From assembly GCF_000730645.1 (NCBI RefSeq), contig NZ_BBIU01000005.1, positions 248,001 through 312,000 of the forward strand: a DNA stretch of 64,000 bases, written 5' to 3'. Both the position numbers and the translations under genes were made by a program. The stretch comes from Pseudomonas parafulva NBRC 16636 = DSM 17004. Its GTDB lineage: Bacteria; Pseudomonadota; Gammaproteobacteria; Pseudomonadales; Pseudomonadaceae. Of the stretch, positions 46,844 to 60,054 are shown piece after piece. Every line of letters begins with the position of its first letter. Within the stretch, counting starts at the first letter, position 1. The notes beneath the pieces are model-generated. The model ran no database searches, was not told the origin of the DNA, and saw only the letters and a program-made list of their open reading frames with translations.

Positions 46844-48406
46844 TCAGTAATAAGCCAGGTGAGCCTGCTTGACCAGGTCCTCGTAAAGGCGCGCATAGGG
46901 TTCAACGGCTTGGCACCAGTTGAATGGCTGCGTCATCGACAGGCAGCGCATGGCGTTGAGCAGGTCCTTTTTCTGGTAGATGTAGAAGGCGCGGCTCAGC
47001 GCTTCGCGGTAGCTTTCGACGGTCGATTCATTGAACAGGAAGCCAGTGACACCGTTCTCGATGGTGTCGGCCAGGCCGCCGGTGTTACGGGCTACCGGCA
47101 GCGAGCCAAAGCGCTGGGCATACATCTGGCTCAGGCCGCAGGGCTCGTAGCGCGATGGCATGAGCAAGAAGTCGCTGCCGGCGAACATCCGCCGAGCATC
47201 GGTTTCGTTGAAGCCGATGCGTACTCCGATACGGCCAGGGTGGCGCAGGGCCAGCTCGCGCATGGCCTGCTCTTCTTCGGGCTCGCCGCGGCCGATGATC
47301 CCGATCTGGCCGCCTTGCTCGACAATGTATTCGGCAACACCCAAGGTCAGGTCCAGGCCTTTCTGGTAGACCAGGCGCGACACCACGGCAAACAACGGCC
47401 CTTCGGACGGTTCCAGTTCGAACAGTTCACGCACCGCCTCGGCGTTGCGCGCCTTGCCGTCCCAGTCATTGAGGCTGAAATTGTGCTGCAGGTAGGTGTC
47501 GGTGGCGGCATCCCAGCTGTCATCGATACCGTTGGGGATACCCCCCAGCAGCCCCTGCTGGGCCTTGCTGGCCAGGAAGCCATCCAGGCCGCAGCCAAAC
47601 TCCGGCGTGGTGATCTCCTGGGCATAGGTGGCGCTGACGGTGGTGATGTGGCTGGAATAAGCCAGGCCTGCCTTGAGGAACGACAGCTTGCCGTAGAACT
47701 CCATGCCTTCCTGCTGCATGGCGTGGTCGGGGATCGCCAGTTCCGGGCTGCAGGCACGGCTGTACACGCCCTGGTAGGCCAGGTTGTGGATGGTGAACAG
47801 GGTAGGGGTGCTCAGGCCGCGCCAGTGCATGTAGGCAGGCGCCAAACCGGCAGGCCAGTCGTGGGCATGTACCAGCTCGGGCTTCCAGTGGATCATGCCT
47901 TCACCGGCCGCAATTTCGGCGGCGGCCAGGCCCAGGCGGGCGAAACGGATATGGTTGTCCGGCCAGTCGCGGCCGTTTTCGGCAGCGTACGGGGTACCGG
48001 GGCGCTGGTACAGCTCAGGGCAGATCAGCACATAGATCACCAATCCGTCGGGCAGGTCCATGCGCCCGATCTTGCAGGGGGGCAGGGCCGCGTGGCCGCC
48101 CAGTTCACCCACGATGTGAATGGGGTTGTCGCTGTCCATCACCTGGGTGTAGCCGGGGATCAGCACCCGTACATCATGCAGGTGCGCCAGGGCGCGGGGC
48201 AGGGCGGCGGAGACGTCACCCAGGCCGCCGGTCTTGACCAGGTCAGCGATTTCCGAAGTCACGAACAGCACCTTGCGCTTGTTCGGGTTGTTCTGGCGCT
48301 GGGCGCCGGGTGCCTTGCCTGCCGGGGGGAGCTCCGGGATGAGCGGTTCGCGATGGTCTGTGGTGAACAAGGTAGCTACATGAGGCTCGACAGCGGCACT
48401 GATCAT
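46844..48406 (-). CDS. glgA: Glycogen synthase
   Basis: A GT5 glucosyltransferase of 520 residues that makes alpha-1,4-glucan from an NDP-glucose. The donor/acceptor loop is KTGGLGDVSAALPRAL (about residues 58-73). The C-terminal half has FAVVSRLVYQKGLDLTLGVA and MPSRYEPCGLSQMYAQRFGS with the catalytic Glu of the EPCGL motif. An unusual 40-residue extension precedes the usual start KRKVLFVTSEIADLVKTGG. No glgC is visible, so the source of its donor is not explained here. First gene of the minus-strand glucan operon. Confidence 0.94.
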   Translation of the reverse strand: MISAAVEPHVATLFTTDHREPLIPELPPAGKAPGAQRQNNPNKRKVLFVTSEIADLVKTGGLGDVSAALPRALAHLHDVRVLIPGYTQVMDSDNPIHIVGELGGHAALPPCKIGRMDLPDGLVIYVLICPELYQRPGTPYAAENGRDWPDNHIRFARLGLAAAEIAAGEGMIHWKPELVHAHDWPAGLAPAYMHWRGLSTPTLFTIHNLAYQGVYSRACSPELAIPDHAMQQEGMEFYGKLSFLKAGLAYSSHITTVSATYAQEITTPEFGCGLDGFLASKAQQGLLGGIPNGIDDSWDAATDTYLQHNFSLNDWDGKARNAEAVRELFELEPSEGPLFAVVSRLVYQKGLDLTLGVAEYIVEQGGQIGIIGRGEPEEEQAMRELALRHPGRIGVRIGFNETDARRMFAGSDFLLMPSRYEPCGLSQMYAQRFGSLPVARNTGGLADTIENGVTGFLFNESTVESYREALSRAFYIYQKKDLLNAMRCLSMTQPFNWCQAVEPYARLYEDLVKQAHLAYY

Positions 48407-49008
48407 TCTTTCTCTCCATCCCTAAGCTTGGCCGGGTGCTGATAACGCGGCCGTATTACGTATATGTGGTTCTCTCTGTTTCCGAATTCTGCTTACTGCG
48501 TTCCATGCCCCTGGGTCATGCGCACGAGCGCGGCTCAATCGGCATTCCGGCCGAAAGGCAAATGGACTGTCTGGGGTGGGTGGGCCGATTGGGCAGATTT
48601 CCCATTGCGTTGGCCTACTTATGTCCTGACCTGCCGGCTTTCGTGAAAGTTCGACTTATTTTCGTCACTTACACCCCCAGCAAAAGCTGGGCCGACAATC
48701 GAGTGTAGGGTAGAAAATGTGACAAATGTGACCCGCTGGTCACTATTGTCAGGCCCCGTGCCAGACGCAAACGTTGGCGCTTGCGCCGCCAGCGCAAGCG
48801 GGCCCGGGTGGGGCACATCCGAGGGCAAGCTGCGGGGCACTGACCATCATGGCTGCACTGTGATGGTGCGTGATGATGCAGCGTGGTCTATGAAGCGGCG
48901 CTTAGCCTTGTGCCGTTCGTCGCTGAACCCTCGCGCAGCGCGCTGGACTAACCTGAAAGGCTGAACTGTCGTCATCCATTCCAGAATCCAGAAGGGGAGC
49001 ATCGGCTC
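48407..49008. other. 602-base divergent intergenic region between glgA and gnd
   Basis: No convincing gene. It contains two clear hairpins: CCCAGC-AAAA-GCTGGG (48676-48691) and CGCTTGCGC-CGCCA-GCGCAAGCG (48778-48800), the latter a perfect nine-base-pair stem, plus ACCATCA...TGATGGT (near 48842-48866). The promoters of both operons must lie here. I see no convincing HexR-type palindrome. Confidence 0.5.
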
Positions 49009-49992
49009 ATGCAATTGGGAATCGTCGGGCTTGGCCGCATGGGCGGCAATATCGCAAGGCGGCTGATGCGCGCCGGCCACCACACCGTGGTGCACGACCG
49101 CAACCTGGATGCCGTTACCGCGCTGGAAGGTGAGGGCAGCCAACCTGCCCAGGACCTGGGCGCATTGGTGGCACAGCTGCAGGCACCCCGTGCGGTGTGG
49201 GTGATGTTGCCGGCAGGTGAGCCTACCGAACAGACCATCGCCCAGCTTGCCGACCTGCTGGAACCGGGGGATGCGATCATCGACGGCGGCAACACCTTCT
49301 ACAAGGACGACATGCGCCGCGCCGCCGAGCTGGCCACGCGCGGGCTGCATTACCTGGACGTGGGCACGTCCGGTGGCGTGTGGGGGCTGGAGCGTGGCTA
49401 CTGCATGATGATTGGCGGCGAAAAGGACGTGTTCGAGCGGCTGGAACCGCTGTTTCTGGCACTCGCCCCTGGCGTGGGTGAAATCCCGCGTACCCATGGC
49501 CTGAGCGGTGAACACCAGCGTGCCGAGCACGGGTACATTCACGCCGGCCCGCCTGGCGCCGGGCACTACGTGAAGATGGTGCATAACGGCATCGAATACG
49601 GGCTGATGCAGGCCTATGCCGAAGGCTTCGACCTGCTGCGCAGCAAGGGCGGTACCGAATTGCCCGAAGACCAGCGCTTCGACCTGAATGTGGCGGAAAT
49701 TGCCGAAGTGTGGCGACGCGGCAGCGTGGTGACGTCCTGGCTGTTGGACCTCACCGCCGACGCGCTGGCCGCCGACCCTCAGCTTGCCCAGTTCAGCGGC
49801 TCGGTGTCGGACAGCGGCGAAGGGCGCTGGACGGTAGATGCCGCAGTGGAGCAGGCGGTGCCGGTGCCGGTGCTGTCCAGCGCGCTGTTCGCACGGTTCC
49901 GCTCCCGGCAGCAACAGGGTACCTACGGTGACAAAGTGCTCTCGGCCATGCGCCTGGGGTTTGGTGGCCACGTCGAGAAAAAACCTGAATGA
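49009..49992 (+). CDS. gnd: 6-phosphogluconate dehydrogenase, decarboxylating (short type)
   Basis: A 327-residue enzyme of the short, often NAD-using Gnd class; the classical dimeric enzyme is about 470 residues. Seen: Rossmann start [58 protein letters not shown] and the catalytic [20 protein letters not shown] (Lys183 region). It converts 6-phosphogluconate to ribulose-5-phosphate. The stop overlaps the zwf start (ATGA), giving a gnd-zwf-glucoamylase operon that links glucan breakdown to the pentose phosphate route. Confidence 0.95.
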   Translation: MQLGIVGLGRMGGNIARRLMRAGHHTVVHDRNLDAVTALEGEGSQPAQDLGALVAQLQAPRAVWVMLPAGEPTEQTIAQLADLLEPGDAIIDGGNTFYKDDMRRAAELATRGLHYLDVGTSGGVWGLERGYCMMIGGEKDVFERLEPLFLALAPGVGEIPRTHGLSGEHQRAEHGYIHAGPPGAGHYVKMVHNGIEYGLMQAYAEGFDLLRSKGGTELPEDQRFDLNVAEIAEVWRRGSVVTSWLLDLTADALAADPQLAQFSGSVSDSGEGRWTVDAAVEQAVPVPVLSSALFARFRSRQQQGTYGDKVLSAMRLGFGGHVEKKPE

Positions 49993-51497
49993 GCAAAAAA
50001 CAGAAAACCCCCGCTGCCCCACCGTGCACCCTGTTTCTGTTTGGCGCCAATGGCGACCTGGTAAAGCGCCTGCTGATGCCGGCGCTTTACAACCTCAGCC
50101 GTGATGGCCTGTTGGACCGCAACCTGCGCATTGTGGGTGTGGACCACAACACTGCCACCGCCGAGGAATTTGCCGAACGCCTGCACACCTTCATCGCCGA
50201 GCGCGACAAGGGCGGCGAAGGTGCGCCTGCCAGCCTGGACGAAACCCTCTGGGCCGGCCTGGCCAAACGCCTGGACTACCAGACCGGCGATTTCATGGAC
50301 CCGGCCACGTACCAGGCCATTGCCGAACGGGTCAACAAGACCCGCCATGGCAACGCCATTTTCTACCTCGCCACCTCACCGCGCTTTTTCCCCGAGGTGG
50401 CCCAGCGGCTGGGTGAGGCGGGCTTGCTGGATGAATCGGGCGGTGGCTTTCGCCGCCTGGTGGTGGAAAAACCCTTCGGCACCGACCTGGCCAGCGCCCA
50501 GGCGCTCAATGCCTGCCTGTTGAAGGTGATGGACGAGCGGCAGATCTACCGCATCGACCACTTCCTGGGCAAGGAAACGGTGCAGAACATCATGGTCAGC
50601 CGGTTCTCCAACGGCCTGTTCGAATCGTTCTGGAACAACCACTACATCGATCACATCCAGATCACGGCAGCTGAAACCGTGGGCGTAGAAACCCGGGGTG
50701 CCTTCTACGACAGCACTGGCGCGTTGCGCGACATGGTGCCCAACCACCTGTTCCAGCTGCTGGCAATGGTGGCCATGGAGCCGCCTGCCGCGTTTGCCGC
50801 CGATGCCGTGCGGGGCGAAAAAGCCAAGGTCATCGGTGCCATCCGGCCTTGGTCCACCAAGATGGCATTGAAGAACTCCGTGCGTGGCCAGTACGTGACT
50901 GGCAAGCAGGGGCGCAAGCAGATTGCCGGGTACCGCCAGGAAGAGAACGTTGCCGAGGACAGCCAGACCGAGACCTTCGTCGCGCTGAAGGTGATGATCG
51001 ACAACTGGCGCTGGGCCGGCGTGCCGTTCTACCTGCGCACGGGCAAACGGATGAGCGTGCGTGACACCGAAATCGCCATCTGCTTCAAGCCTGCGCCTTA
51101 TGCCCAGTTCCGCGAGTCGGAGCTGGAGCGGCCCAAGCCCAACTACCTGAAAATCCAGATCCAGCCCAACGAGGGCATGTGGTTCGACCTGCAGGCCAAA
51201 CGCCCTGGCCCCGAGCTGGTGATGGAAAACGTGGAGCTGGGCTTTGCCTACAAGGACTACTTCAAGATGACCCCTGCCACCGGGTACGAGACCTTGATCT
51301 ACGACTGCCTCACCGGCGACCAGACGTTGTTCCAGCGCGCCGACAACATCGAGAACGGCTGGCGGGCGGTGCAGCCGTTTCTGGATGCCTGGGCAACAGG
51401 CGGCGAGGTGCACGATTACGCGGCAGGGGAAGATGGGCCCGAAGCGGGCAATGCGTTGCTCGCCCGCGACAAGCGCGAGTGGCACCGCTTGGGTTGA
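49989..51497 (+). CDS. zwf: Glucose-6-phosphate 1-dehydrogenase
   Basis: A 502-residue G6PDH. The NADP-binding start is [20 protein letters not shown] (about 14-33), and the substrate-binding/catalytic motif is [13 protein letters not shown] (about 187-199), followed by FYLRTGKRM. It makes 6-phosphogluconolactone and reduced cofactor. Coupled to gnd by a four-base overlap. Pseudomonads carry several zwf paralogues; the pairing with a short gnd and glucan genes suggests the zwfB type rather than the edd/glk-linked zwfA (inference). Confidence 0.96.
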   Translation: MSKKQKTPAAPPCTLFLFGANGDLVKRLLMPALYNLSRDGLLDRNLRIVGVDHNTATAEEFAERLHTFIAERDKGGEGAPASLDETLWAGLAKRLDYQTGDFMDPATYQAIAERVNKTRHGNAIFYLATSPRFFPEVAQRLGEAGLLDESGGGFRRLVVEKPFGTDLASAQALNACLLKVMDERQIYRIDHFLGKETVQNIMVSRFSNGLFESFWNNHYIDHIQITAAETVGVETRGAFYDSTGALRDMVPNHLFQLLAMVAMEPPAAFAADAVRGEKAKVIGAIRPWSTKMALKNSVRGQYVTGKQGRKQIAGYRQEENVAEDSQTETFVALKVMIDNWRWAGVPFYLRTGKRMSVRDTEIAICFKPAPYAQFRESELERPKPNYLKIQIQPNEGMWFDLQAKRPGPELVMENVELGFAYKDYFKMTPATGYETLIYDCLTGDQTLFQRADNIENGWRAVQPFLDAWATGGEVHDYAAGEDGPEAGNALLARDKREWHRLG

Positions 51498-51527
51498 GCC
51501 CGACAGCAATCACACACAGGAACCTCA

Positions 51528-53324
51528 ATGCCTGCTCATATTGAAGACTACGCCCTGCTGGGCAACTGCCGCAGTGCTGCCCTGGTCAGCAAGGACGGCT
51601 CGATCGACTGGCTGTGCCTGCCGCGTTTCGATGCCCCTGCGGTGTTCGCGGCGCTGCTGGGCAACGAAGAAAACGGCCGGTGGCGCCTGGCGCCGTGCGA
51701 CCCAGTGGAGCACTGCAGCCGGCGCTACCTGGACGACACGCTGGTGCTGGAAACCACCTGGGTAACGGCCACCGGGCGTGCCCGTGTGCTGGATTTCATG
51801 CCGCTGGGTGAGGTCAATTCGGTGGTGCGCATCGTCGAGGGCATCAGCGGCGAAATCAACTTCGAGATGGACCTGGTGATGCGCTTCGACTACGGGCGCA
51901 CGGTGCCCTGGGTCGAGCGCCTGGCGCCCCTTACCCTCAGCGCCGTGGCGGGGCCGGACCGGTTGATTCTGGCGACCAGCGTGCCGCCCCACGCCCGCGA
52001 TCACCACACCGGTGCGCGGTTCCGGGTGGGCGCTGGCGAGCGGCAGGTCTTCAGCCTGCGCCACCAGCTGTCGCACCTGCCGGTGCAGCCCGACCAGGAT
52101 GTCGACGCCTCGCTCAAGGACACTGTGGACCAGTGGGAAACCTTTGCTTTCCGTTGCCCGGAGGTGGGGCCGTACACGGCGCTGGTGCGCCGCTCGTTGC
52201 TGGTGCTCAAGGCCATGACCTACGCACCTACCGGGGGCATCGTCGCCGCAGTGACCACCTCGCTGCCCGAGCGCCTGGGGGGTGAGCGTAACTGGGACTA
52301 CCGCTTCTGCTGGCTGCGCGATGCCACCATGACCTTGCTGGCGTTCATGAACCTGGGTTACTTCGAAGAGGCGCAGGCGTGGCGCGAATGGTTGCTGCGC
52401 TCGGTCGCCGGCAACCCCGAGCAGATGCAGATCATGTACGGCCTGGCCGGTGAACGGGACTTGCAGGAGTACACCCTGCCGTGGCTGGCCGGTTACGAGC
52501 ACTCCCAGCCGGTGCGCGTAGGCAACGCGGCATCGGCGCAGACCCAGCTGGACATCTACGGCGAGCTCGCCGATGCCATGAGCCAGGCCATTCGCGGCGG
52601 GCTGCCTCGGCACCCACGCAGTGCCGCCATCGCCCGGCTGATCCTGCCGTACCTCGAAAGCATTTGGCGTGACCCGGATGAAGGCATCTGGGAAGTGCGT
52701 GGCGGTCGGCAGCACTTCGTGCACTCCAAGGTCATGGCCTGGGTGGCGTTCGACCGTGCCGCCGGGCTTGCCGAAACCACGGAAGAAGGCCGCGAACAGG
52801 CCCGCCATTACCGCCAGGTGGCCGACCAGATCCACCAGGAGGTATGCGAGCAGGGCCTGGATGCCGGGGGCAGTCACTTCGTCCAGGCGTATGGTTCTGC
52901 GGAGATGGATGCCAGCCTGCTGCACATTGCCCTGACCGGCTTCCTGCCCGCAGAGGACCCACGTTTTCTGCGCACGCTGGAGCAGATCGAGCAGCGCCTG
53001 CTGAAAAACGGCCTGCTGCTGCGCTATGACACCGACAGCTGCGGTGACGGCCTGACTGCAGGCGAGGGCACGTTCCTGGTGTGTTCGTTCTGGCTGGCAG
53101 ATGTGTATGTGCTGTTAGGGCGCCAGGCCGAAGCGCAGGCGCTGTATGAGCGGCTGACCGGCCTGTGCAATGACGTGGGGCTGCTGGCCGAGCAGTACGA
53201 CCCGGCCGACCAGCGCATGCTGGGCAACTTCCCGCAGGCGTTCAGCCATATCGGCATTATCAATACGGCCATCAACTTGCACCGGGCACAGTGTCCGGCG
53301 CGGGACAGGGCGAGGTGTGGGTAG
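51528..53324 (+). CDS. GH15 glucoamylase-like glycoside hydrolase
   Basis: A 598-residue protein. The N-terminal domain is IEDYALLGNCRSAALVSKDG then SIDWLCLPRFDAPAVFAALL (GH15 N-terminal bundle), followed by an (alpha/alpha)6 barrel: ERNWDYRFCWLRDATMTLLA, first catalytic Glu in GIWEVRGGRQHFVHSKVMAW, second in GDGLTAGEGTFLVCSFWLAD. The family releases glucose from alpha-glucan or trehalose ends; GH15 includes both glucoamylases and trehalases. It follows zwf by 30 bases. No signal peptide, so it acts on internal glucan or trehalose. A GGCCGC-TTT-GCGGCC hairpin (53332-53346) follows the gene. Confidence 0.9.
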   Translation: MPAHIEDYALLGNCRSAALVSKDGSIDWLCLPRFDAPAVFAALLGNEENGRWRLAPCDPVEHCSRRYLDDTLVLETTWVTATGRARVLDFMPLGEVNSVVRIVEGISGEINFEMDLVMRFDYGRTVPWVERLAPLTLSAVAGPDRLILATSVPPHARDHHTGARFRVGAGERQVFSLRHQLSHLPVQPDQDVDASLKDTVDQWETFAFRCPEVGPYTALVRRSLLVLKAMTYAPTGGIVAAVTTSLPERLGGERNWDYRFCWLRDATMTLLAFMNLGYFEEAQAWREWLLRSVAGNPEQMQIMYGLAGERDLQEYTLPWLAGYEHSQPVRVGNAASAQTQLDIYGELADAMSQAIRGGLPRHPRSAAIARLILPYLESIWRDPDEGIWEVRGGRQHFVHSKVMAWVAFDRAAGLAETTEEGREQARHYRQVADQIHQEVCEQGLDAGGSHFVQAYGSAEMDASLLHIALTGFLPAEDPRFLRTLEQIEQRLLKNGLLLRYDTDSCGDGLTAGEGTFLVCSFWLADVYVLLGRQAEAQALYERLTGLCNDVGLLAEQYDPADQRMLGNFPQAFSHIGIINTAINLHRAQCPARDRARCG

Positions 53325-53399
53325 GAGGCGGGGCCGCTTTGCGGCCTATCGTCCTACATGGGGTAACCTTGCGTATTACCTTCTGATGGCAGTGGGCTG

Positions 53400-54020
53400 A
53401 TGGCCAACCACAAGATCGAGATACGCCGGCGTAACGTGCAAAAAATTCTGCAAGCTGCGGAAAAAGTGTTCGCCGAGCAGGGCTACGGCGGCACGTCCAT
53501 GGGCGACATCGCCGAGCAGGCCGGGCTGCCGCGTTCCAACCTGCACTACTACTTCACCACCAAGGACGAGCTGTTCCGTGCCGTGCTGCAAGACTTGCTG
53601 GAGGAATGGAAGCAGGACGCCCAGTGCTTCGAGCATTTCGATGACCCGCGTGTGGTGCTGACCAGCTACATACGGGCGAAGATGGGCCATTCCCGGTCGC
53701 GGCCGCTGGGTTCGCGGATCTGGGCCGAGGAGATGCTGCACGGTGCCCCGGTGCTGGGCATCAACCTCAGCGAAAGCCTGGTGCCCTGGGCCCGGCTGAA
53801 GGAGGCCAAGATCCGCCGTTGGGTAGAAGAGGGGCGCATTCAGCCGGTGGAGCCGTCTGCGCTGCTGTACATGATCTGGGCTTCCACCCAGCACTACGCG
53901 GACTTCGGTTTCCAGGTAACCCTGCTCAACGGCGGCCAGCCGCTGTCTGACCGCGCCTTCGAGCGCGCGGTGCAGACAGTGACCTGCGTGATCCTACGGG
54001 GCATCGGCCTGGAGCCCTGA
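53400..54020 (+). CDS. rutR: RutR-like TetR-family regulator of pyrimidine catabolism
   Basis: 206 residues. The TetR helix-turn-helix occupies residues about 12-58 (ILQAAEKVFAEQGYGGTSMG then DIAEQAGLPRSNLHYYFTTK). The C-terminal domain (RSRPLGSRIWAEEMLHGAPV; WARLKEAKIRRWVEEGRI; MIWASTQHYADFGFQVTLL) matches the YcdC/RutR ligand-binding domain, which binds uracil or thymine in E. coli RutR. Its gene is convergent with preA and next to the pyrimidine-reduction genes, supporting a role as their regulator. Confidence 0.85.
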   Translation: MANHKIEIRRRNVQKILQAAEKVFAEQGYGGTSMGDIAEQAGLPRSNLHYYFTTKDELFRAVLQDLLEEWKQDAQCFEHFDDPRVVLTSYIRAKMGHSRSRPLGSRIWAEEMLHGAPVLGINLSESLVPWARLKEAKIRRWVEEGRIQPVEPSALLYMIWASTQHYADFGFQVTLLNGGQPLSDRAFERAVQTVTCVILRGIGLEP

Positions 54021-54035
54021 TGCGCAGGCTTGGCC

Positions 54036-55310
54036 TCAACTGGCCTCGCGGTAGGGGTTGCGTGGGTCCTGGGTCCAGTTCAGGTAGGGCTTGCCGGTGT
54101 CCTGGGCCACCATCTCGATGCAGTCCTGCACCGGGCAGGTGATCTGGCACAGGTTGCAGCCCACGCATTCTTCCTCGATCACCTGGTAAACATGGGTGCC
54201 ATCGGCTGCAGGGGTGCTGGCGATCGCCTGGTGTGATGTGTCTTCGCAGGCGATGTGGCAGCGGCCACAGCCAATGCAGGTTTGCGGATCGATGTGGGCG
54301 ATGGACTTGTAGTTGATGTCCAGGTACTTCCAGTCAGTGGTGTGCTCCACCGCCTGGCCACGGAATGCTTCCAGGCTGCGATGCCCGTGCTGGTCCATCC
54401 AGCGCGCCAGCCCGTCCTTCATGTCTTCCACGATGCGAAAGCCATGCAGCATCGCCGCCGTGCACACTTGCACCGCACCGCTGCCCAGGGCGATGAACTC
54501 GGCGGCATCCCGCCAACTGCCAATGCCCCCAATGCCGCAGATGGGCAGGCCGTGCGTCGCCGGGTCGCGGGCGATCTCTGCCACCATGTTCAGGGCAATC
54601 GGTTTTACCGCCGACCCGCAATAGCCGCCGTGGGTGCTCTGGTCGCCGACGATGGGGTGGGCCACCATGCGCTCCAGGTCGACGCTGGTGATGGAGTTGA
54701 TGGTGTTGATCAACGACACCGCATCGGCCCCGCCCCGGTGAGCGGCGCGTGCCGACTGGCGAATGTCGGTGATGTTGGGCGTGAGCTTGACGATCACGGG
54801 GAGCGAGCAGTAGGCCTTGCACCAGCGCGTGACCATTTCCACGTACTCCGGCACCTGGCCCACTGCGGCGCCCATGCCGCGTTCGGGCATGCCGTGGGGG
54901 CAGCCGAAGTTCAGCTCGATCCCATCTGCACCGGTGGCTTCCACCAGGGGCAAAATGAATTTCCAGGCGTTTTCTTCGCACGGCACCATCAGCGACACGA
55001 TCAGCGCCCGGTCAGGCCAGTCGCGCTTTACCTGGGTGATTTCACGCAGGTTGATTTCCAGCGAGCGGTCGGTGATCAGCTCGATATTGTTGATGCCTTG
55101 CACCACGCGGTTGGCGCCGTAGTGCGCCGAGTAGCGCGACGACACGTTCACCGCAGCCGGGTCTTCGCCCAGGGTCTTCCACACCACGCCGCCCCAGCCC
55201 GCCTCGAAGGCCCGTACCACGTTGTAGGCTTTGTCGGTAGGCGGCGCTGACGCCAGCCAGAAGGGGTTGGGTGCCTTGATGCCGGCAAATTCGATCGACA
55301 GGTCAGCCAT
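54036..55310 (-). CDS. preA: NAD-dependent dihydropyrimidine dehydrogenase subunit PreA
   Basis: A 424-residue subunit with a dihydroorotate-dehydrogenase-like FMN barrel (IKAPNPFWLASAPPTDKAYN; ELNFGCPHGMPERGMGAAVG with the catalytic-Cys region; PICGIGGIGSWRDAAEFIAL) and two C-terminal 4Fe-4S motifs, CIGCGRCHIAC and CVGCNLCQITCPVQDC. With PreT it reduces uracil and thymine to the dihydro forms. The start and preT stop share one base (TAATG). Confidence 0.96.
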   Translation of the reverse strand: MADLSIEFAGIKAPNPFWLASAPPTDKAYNVVRAFEAGWGGVVWKTLGEDPAAVNVSSRYSAHYGANRVVQGINNIELITDRSLEINLREITQVKRDWPDRALIVSLMVPCEENAWKFILPLVEATGADGIELNFGCPHGMPERGMGAAVGQVPEYVEMVTRWCKAYCSLPVIVKLTPNITDIRQSARAAHRGGADAVSLINTINSITSVDLERMVAHPIVGDQSTHGGYCGSAVKPIALNMVAEIARDPATHGLPICGIGGIGSWRDAAEFIALGSGAVQVCTAAMLHGFRIVEDMKDGLARWMDQHGHRSLEAFRGQAVEHTTDWKYLDINYKSIAHIDPQTCIGCGRCHIACEDTSHQAIASTPAADGTHVYQVIEEECVGCNLCQITCPVQDCIEMVAQDTGKPYLNWTQDPRNPYREAS

Positions 55311-56677
55311 TACGCAGCCTCCACGTTGGTCATCAGTTGGGCATGGATGGCTTCAGCCGCCAGCTTGCCGTGTTGCACTGCCTGCACGGTGAGGTCCTGG
55401 CCCAGCGCGGTGCAGTCGCCGCCGGCATACACGCCCGGCAGGCTGGTGCGCATGTGCGCGTCTACCCGAATGCGCTCCCCCTCGCGCGCCAGCTGGGCGG
55501 CGGCCGGGTCGGCCAGGCTGGCATCGTCGAAGCCCTGGCCGATGGCCTTGAAAATGGCGTCGGCGGCCAGTTCGAAGGTTTCGCCCGTGTCGCTCAGGCG
55601 GCCCTCTGCCAGGGTGGTGCGGGCAAAGCGCATGCCGCGCACCTGCCCGGCTTCGTTCAGCAGCACGGTGTCGGGGCGTGCCCAGGTATGCAGGCGCACC
55701 TGGTTGGCCTTGGCGATGGCCTGCTCGTGGTCCGTGGCGCCCATGTCGGCGTGGCCGCGGCGGTACACCAGGTTGACGTCGCGTGCACCCAGGCGGCTCA
55801 TCTGCACGGCCATGTCGATGGCAGTGTTGCCGGCGCCGATCACCAGGCAGCGGTCGGCCAGGGGCAACTGGCTCAGGTCATCGGCCTGACGCAGTTCGCG
55901 GATGTAGTGGGTAGCCGGCAGCAGCCCCGGGGCATGTTCATCCGGCAGGCCCAAGGCGCGCACGGCATTCAGGCCCAGGCCCAGGAACACCGCGTCGTAC
56001 TGCTCCCGCAGGCTGGCCAGGCTGAGGTTGCCGCCCAGGCGCTGGCCGTGGCGGATTTCGATACCGCCAATGCCCAGCAGAAACGCCACTTCACGCTGGG
56101 CATAGTCGTCCACCAGCTTGTAGCGGGCGATGCCGTATTCGTTCAGGCCGCCTGGCTTGTCACTGGCTTCGAACACCACCACCTCGTGCCCATGCAGTGC
56201 CAGGCGGTGGGCGCACGACAGCCCGGCCGGGCCGGCACCGACCACGGCGATACGTTTGCCGGTGGCCGGTGAGCGCCGAAACGGGTGTTCTGTAAAGTGC
56301 GCGTTATCCAGTGCATAGCGTTGCAACTGGCCGATCAATACGGGTGCGCATTCCTGGGCATTGTTCCGCACGCAGGCCTGCTGGCAGAGAATTTCGGTAG
56401 GGCATACGCGGGCGCAGCTGCCGCCGAGGATGTTGGCCGAGAGAATGCGCTGGGCCGCCCCCTGAAGGTTTTCGTCGCTGATACGGTGGATGAACGACGG
56501 GATGTCGATTTCACTGGGGCAGGCATTGATGCACGGTGCGTCATAGCAGTACAGGCAGCGCGCGCTTTCTACGGCGGCCTGGCGGGCGGTGAGGGGTGGG
56601 GCCAGGTCGCTGAAGCGCTCGGCCAACTGGTCTGCGCGGGCCTGGGGGCGCGGCAGATGGTTCAGGGGATCGGTCAC
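55310..56677 (-). CDS. preT: NAD-dependent dihydropyrimidine dehydrogenase subunit PreT
   Basis: A 455-residue flavoprotein resembling the GltD/DPD N-terminal half. Iron-sulfur cysteines lie in CLYCYDAPCINACP and CARVCPTEILCQQACVR (about residues 40-105), FAD binding in VVGAGPAGLSCAHRLALHG (about 144-163), NAD binding in CLVIGAGNTAIDMAVQMSRL, and a final FAD motif GVYAGGDCTALGQDLTVQAV. It passes electrons from NADH to PreA. Also called pydX in some pseudomonads. It is downstream of the dihydropyrimidinase gene (57-base gap). Confidence 0.95.
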   Translation of the reverse strand: MTDPLNHLPRPQARADQLAERFSDLAPPLTARQAAVESARCLYCYDAPCINACPSEIDIPSFIHRISDENLQGAAQRILSANILGGSCARVCPTEILCQQACVRNNAQECAPVLIGQLQRYALDNAHFTEHPFRRSPATGKRIAVVGAGPAGLSCAHRLALHGHEVVVFEASDKPGGLNEYGIARYKLVDDYAQREVAFLLGIGGIEIRHGQRLGGNLSLASLREQYDAVFLGLGLNAVRALGLPDEHAPGLLPATHYIRELRQADDLSQLPLADRCLVIGAGNTAIDMAVQMSRLGARDVNLVYRRGHADMGATDHEQAIAKANQVRLHTWARPDTVLLNEAGQVRGMRFARTTLAEGRLSDTGETFELAADAIFKAIGQGFDDASLADPAAAQLAREGERIRVDAHMRTSLPGVYAGGDCTALGQDLTVQAVQHGKLAAEAIHAQLMTNVEAA

Positions 56678-56734
56678 GGTGGTAGCCTCTTTTTTTTATG
56701 AGTGCAGACAACGCGAGGGTTGCGTGGCAGGTGC

Positions 56735-58273
<1,539 letters not shown>

Positions 58274-58400
58274 CTAGATGCTGATTGCGCATTCAGCAAG
58301 AAATAATTCCCACGAATTTTGTGGTTTTTAAGTTATTGAAAATAAACAACAAATAATTATTTCGCGGTCTAGCATGCGGGTTTCAGAGGACATTGACTGA

Positions 58401-58426
58401 CTTGACAAGATACAGATCTGGTCAAG
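58401..58426. promoter_or_regulatory. Inverted repeat upstream of the NCS1 transporter gene
   Basis: CTTGAC (58401-58406) and GTCAAG (58421-58426) form an inverted repeat with 14 bases between. E. coli RutR recognises TTGACCA-type half-sites, so this may be a RutR-like operator, though it differs from the palindromes on the other side. Confidence 0.4.
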
Positions 58427-58510
58427 ATTTTAACCACATTCAGCGTGTGTACTCCGGCCATCGCGTTAGCCCGATGAGCAAACAACTACAACAAATCTGG
58501 AGAAGGCCCC

Positions 58511-60001
<1,491 letters not shown>

Positions 60002-60054
60002 AGCCGGCACACACGCCGTGCGCCACGATCACAACAATGCCTGAGGATGAACCC

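Noticed and set aside
48719..48964. 81-codon frame in the glgA-gnd gap
   Set aside because: No ribosome-binding site, no family resemblance, and it runs through hairpins.
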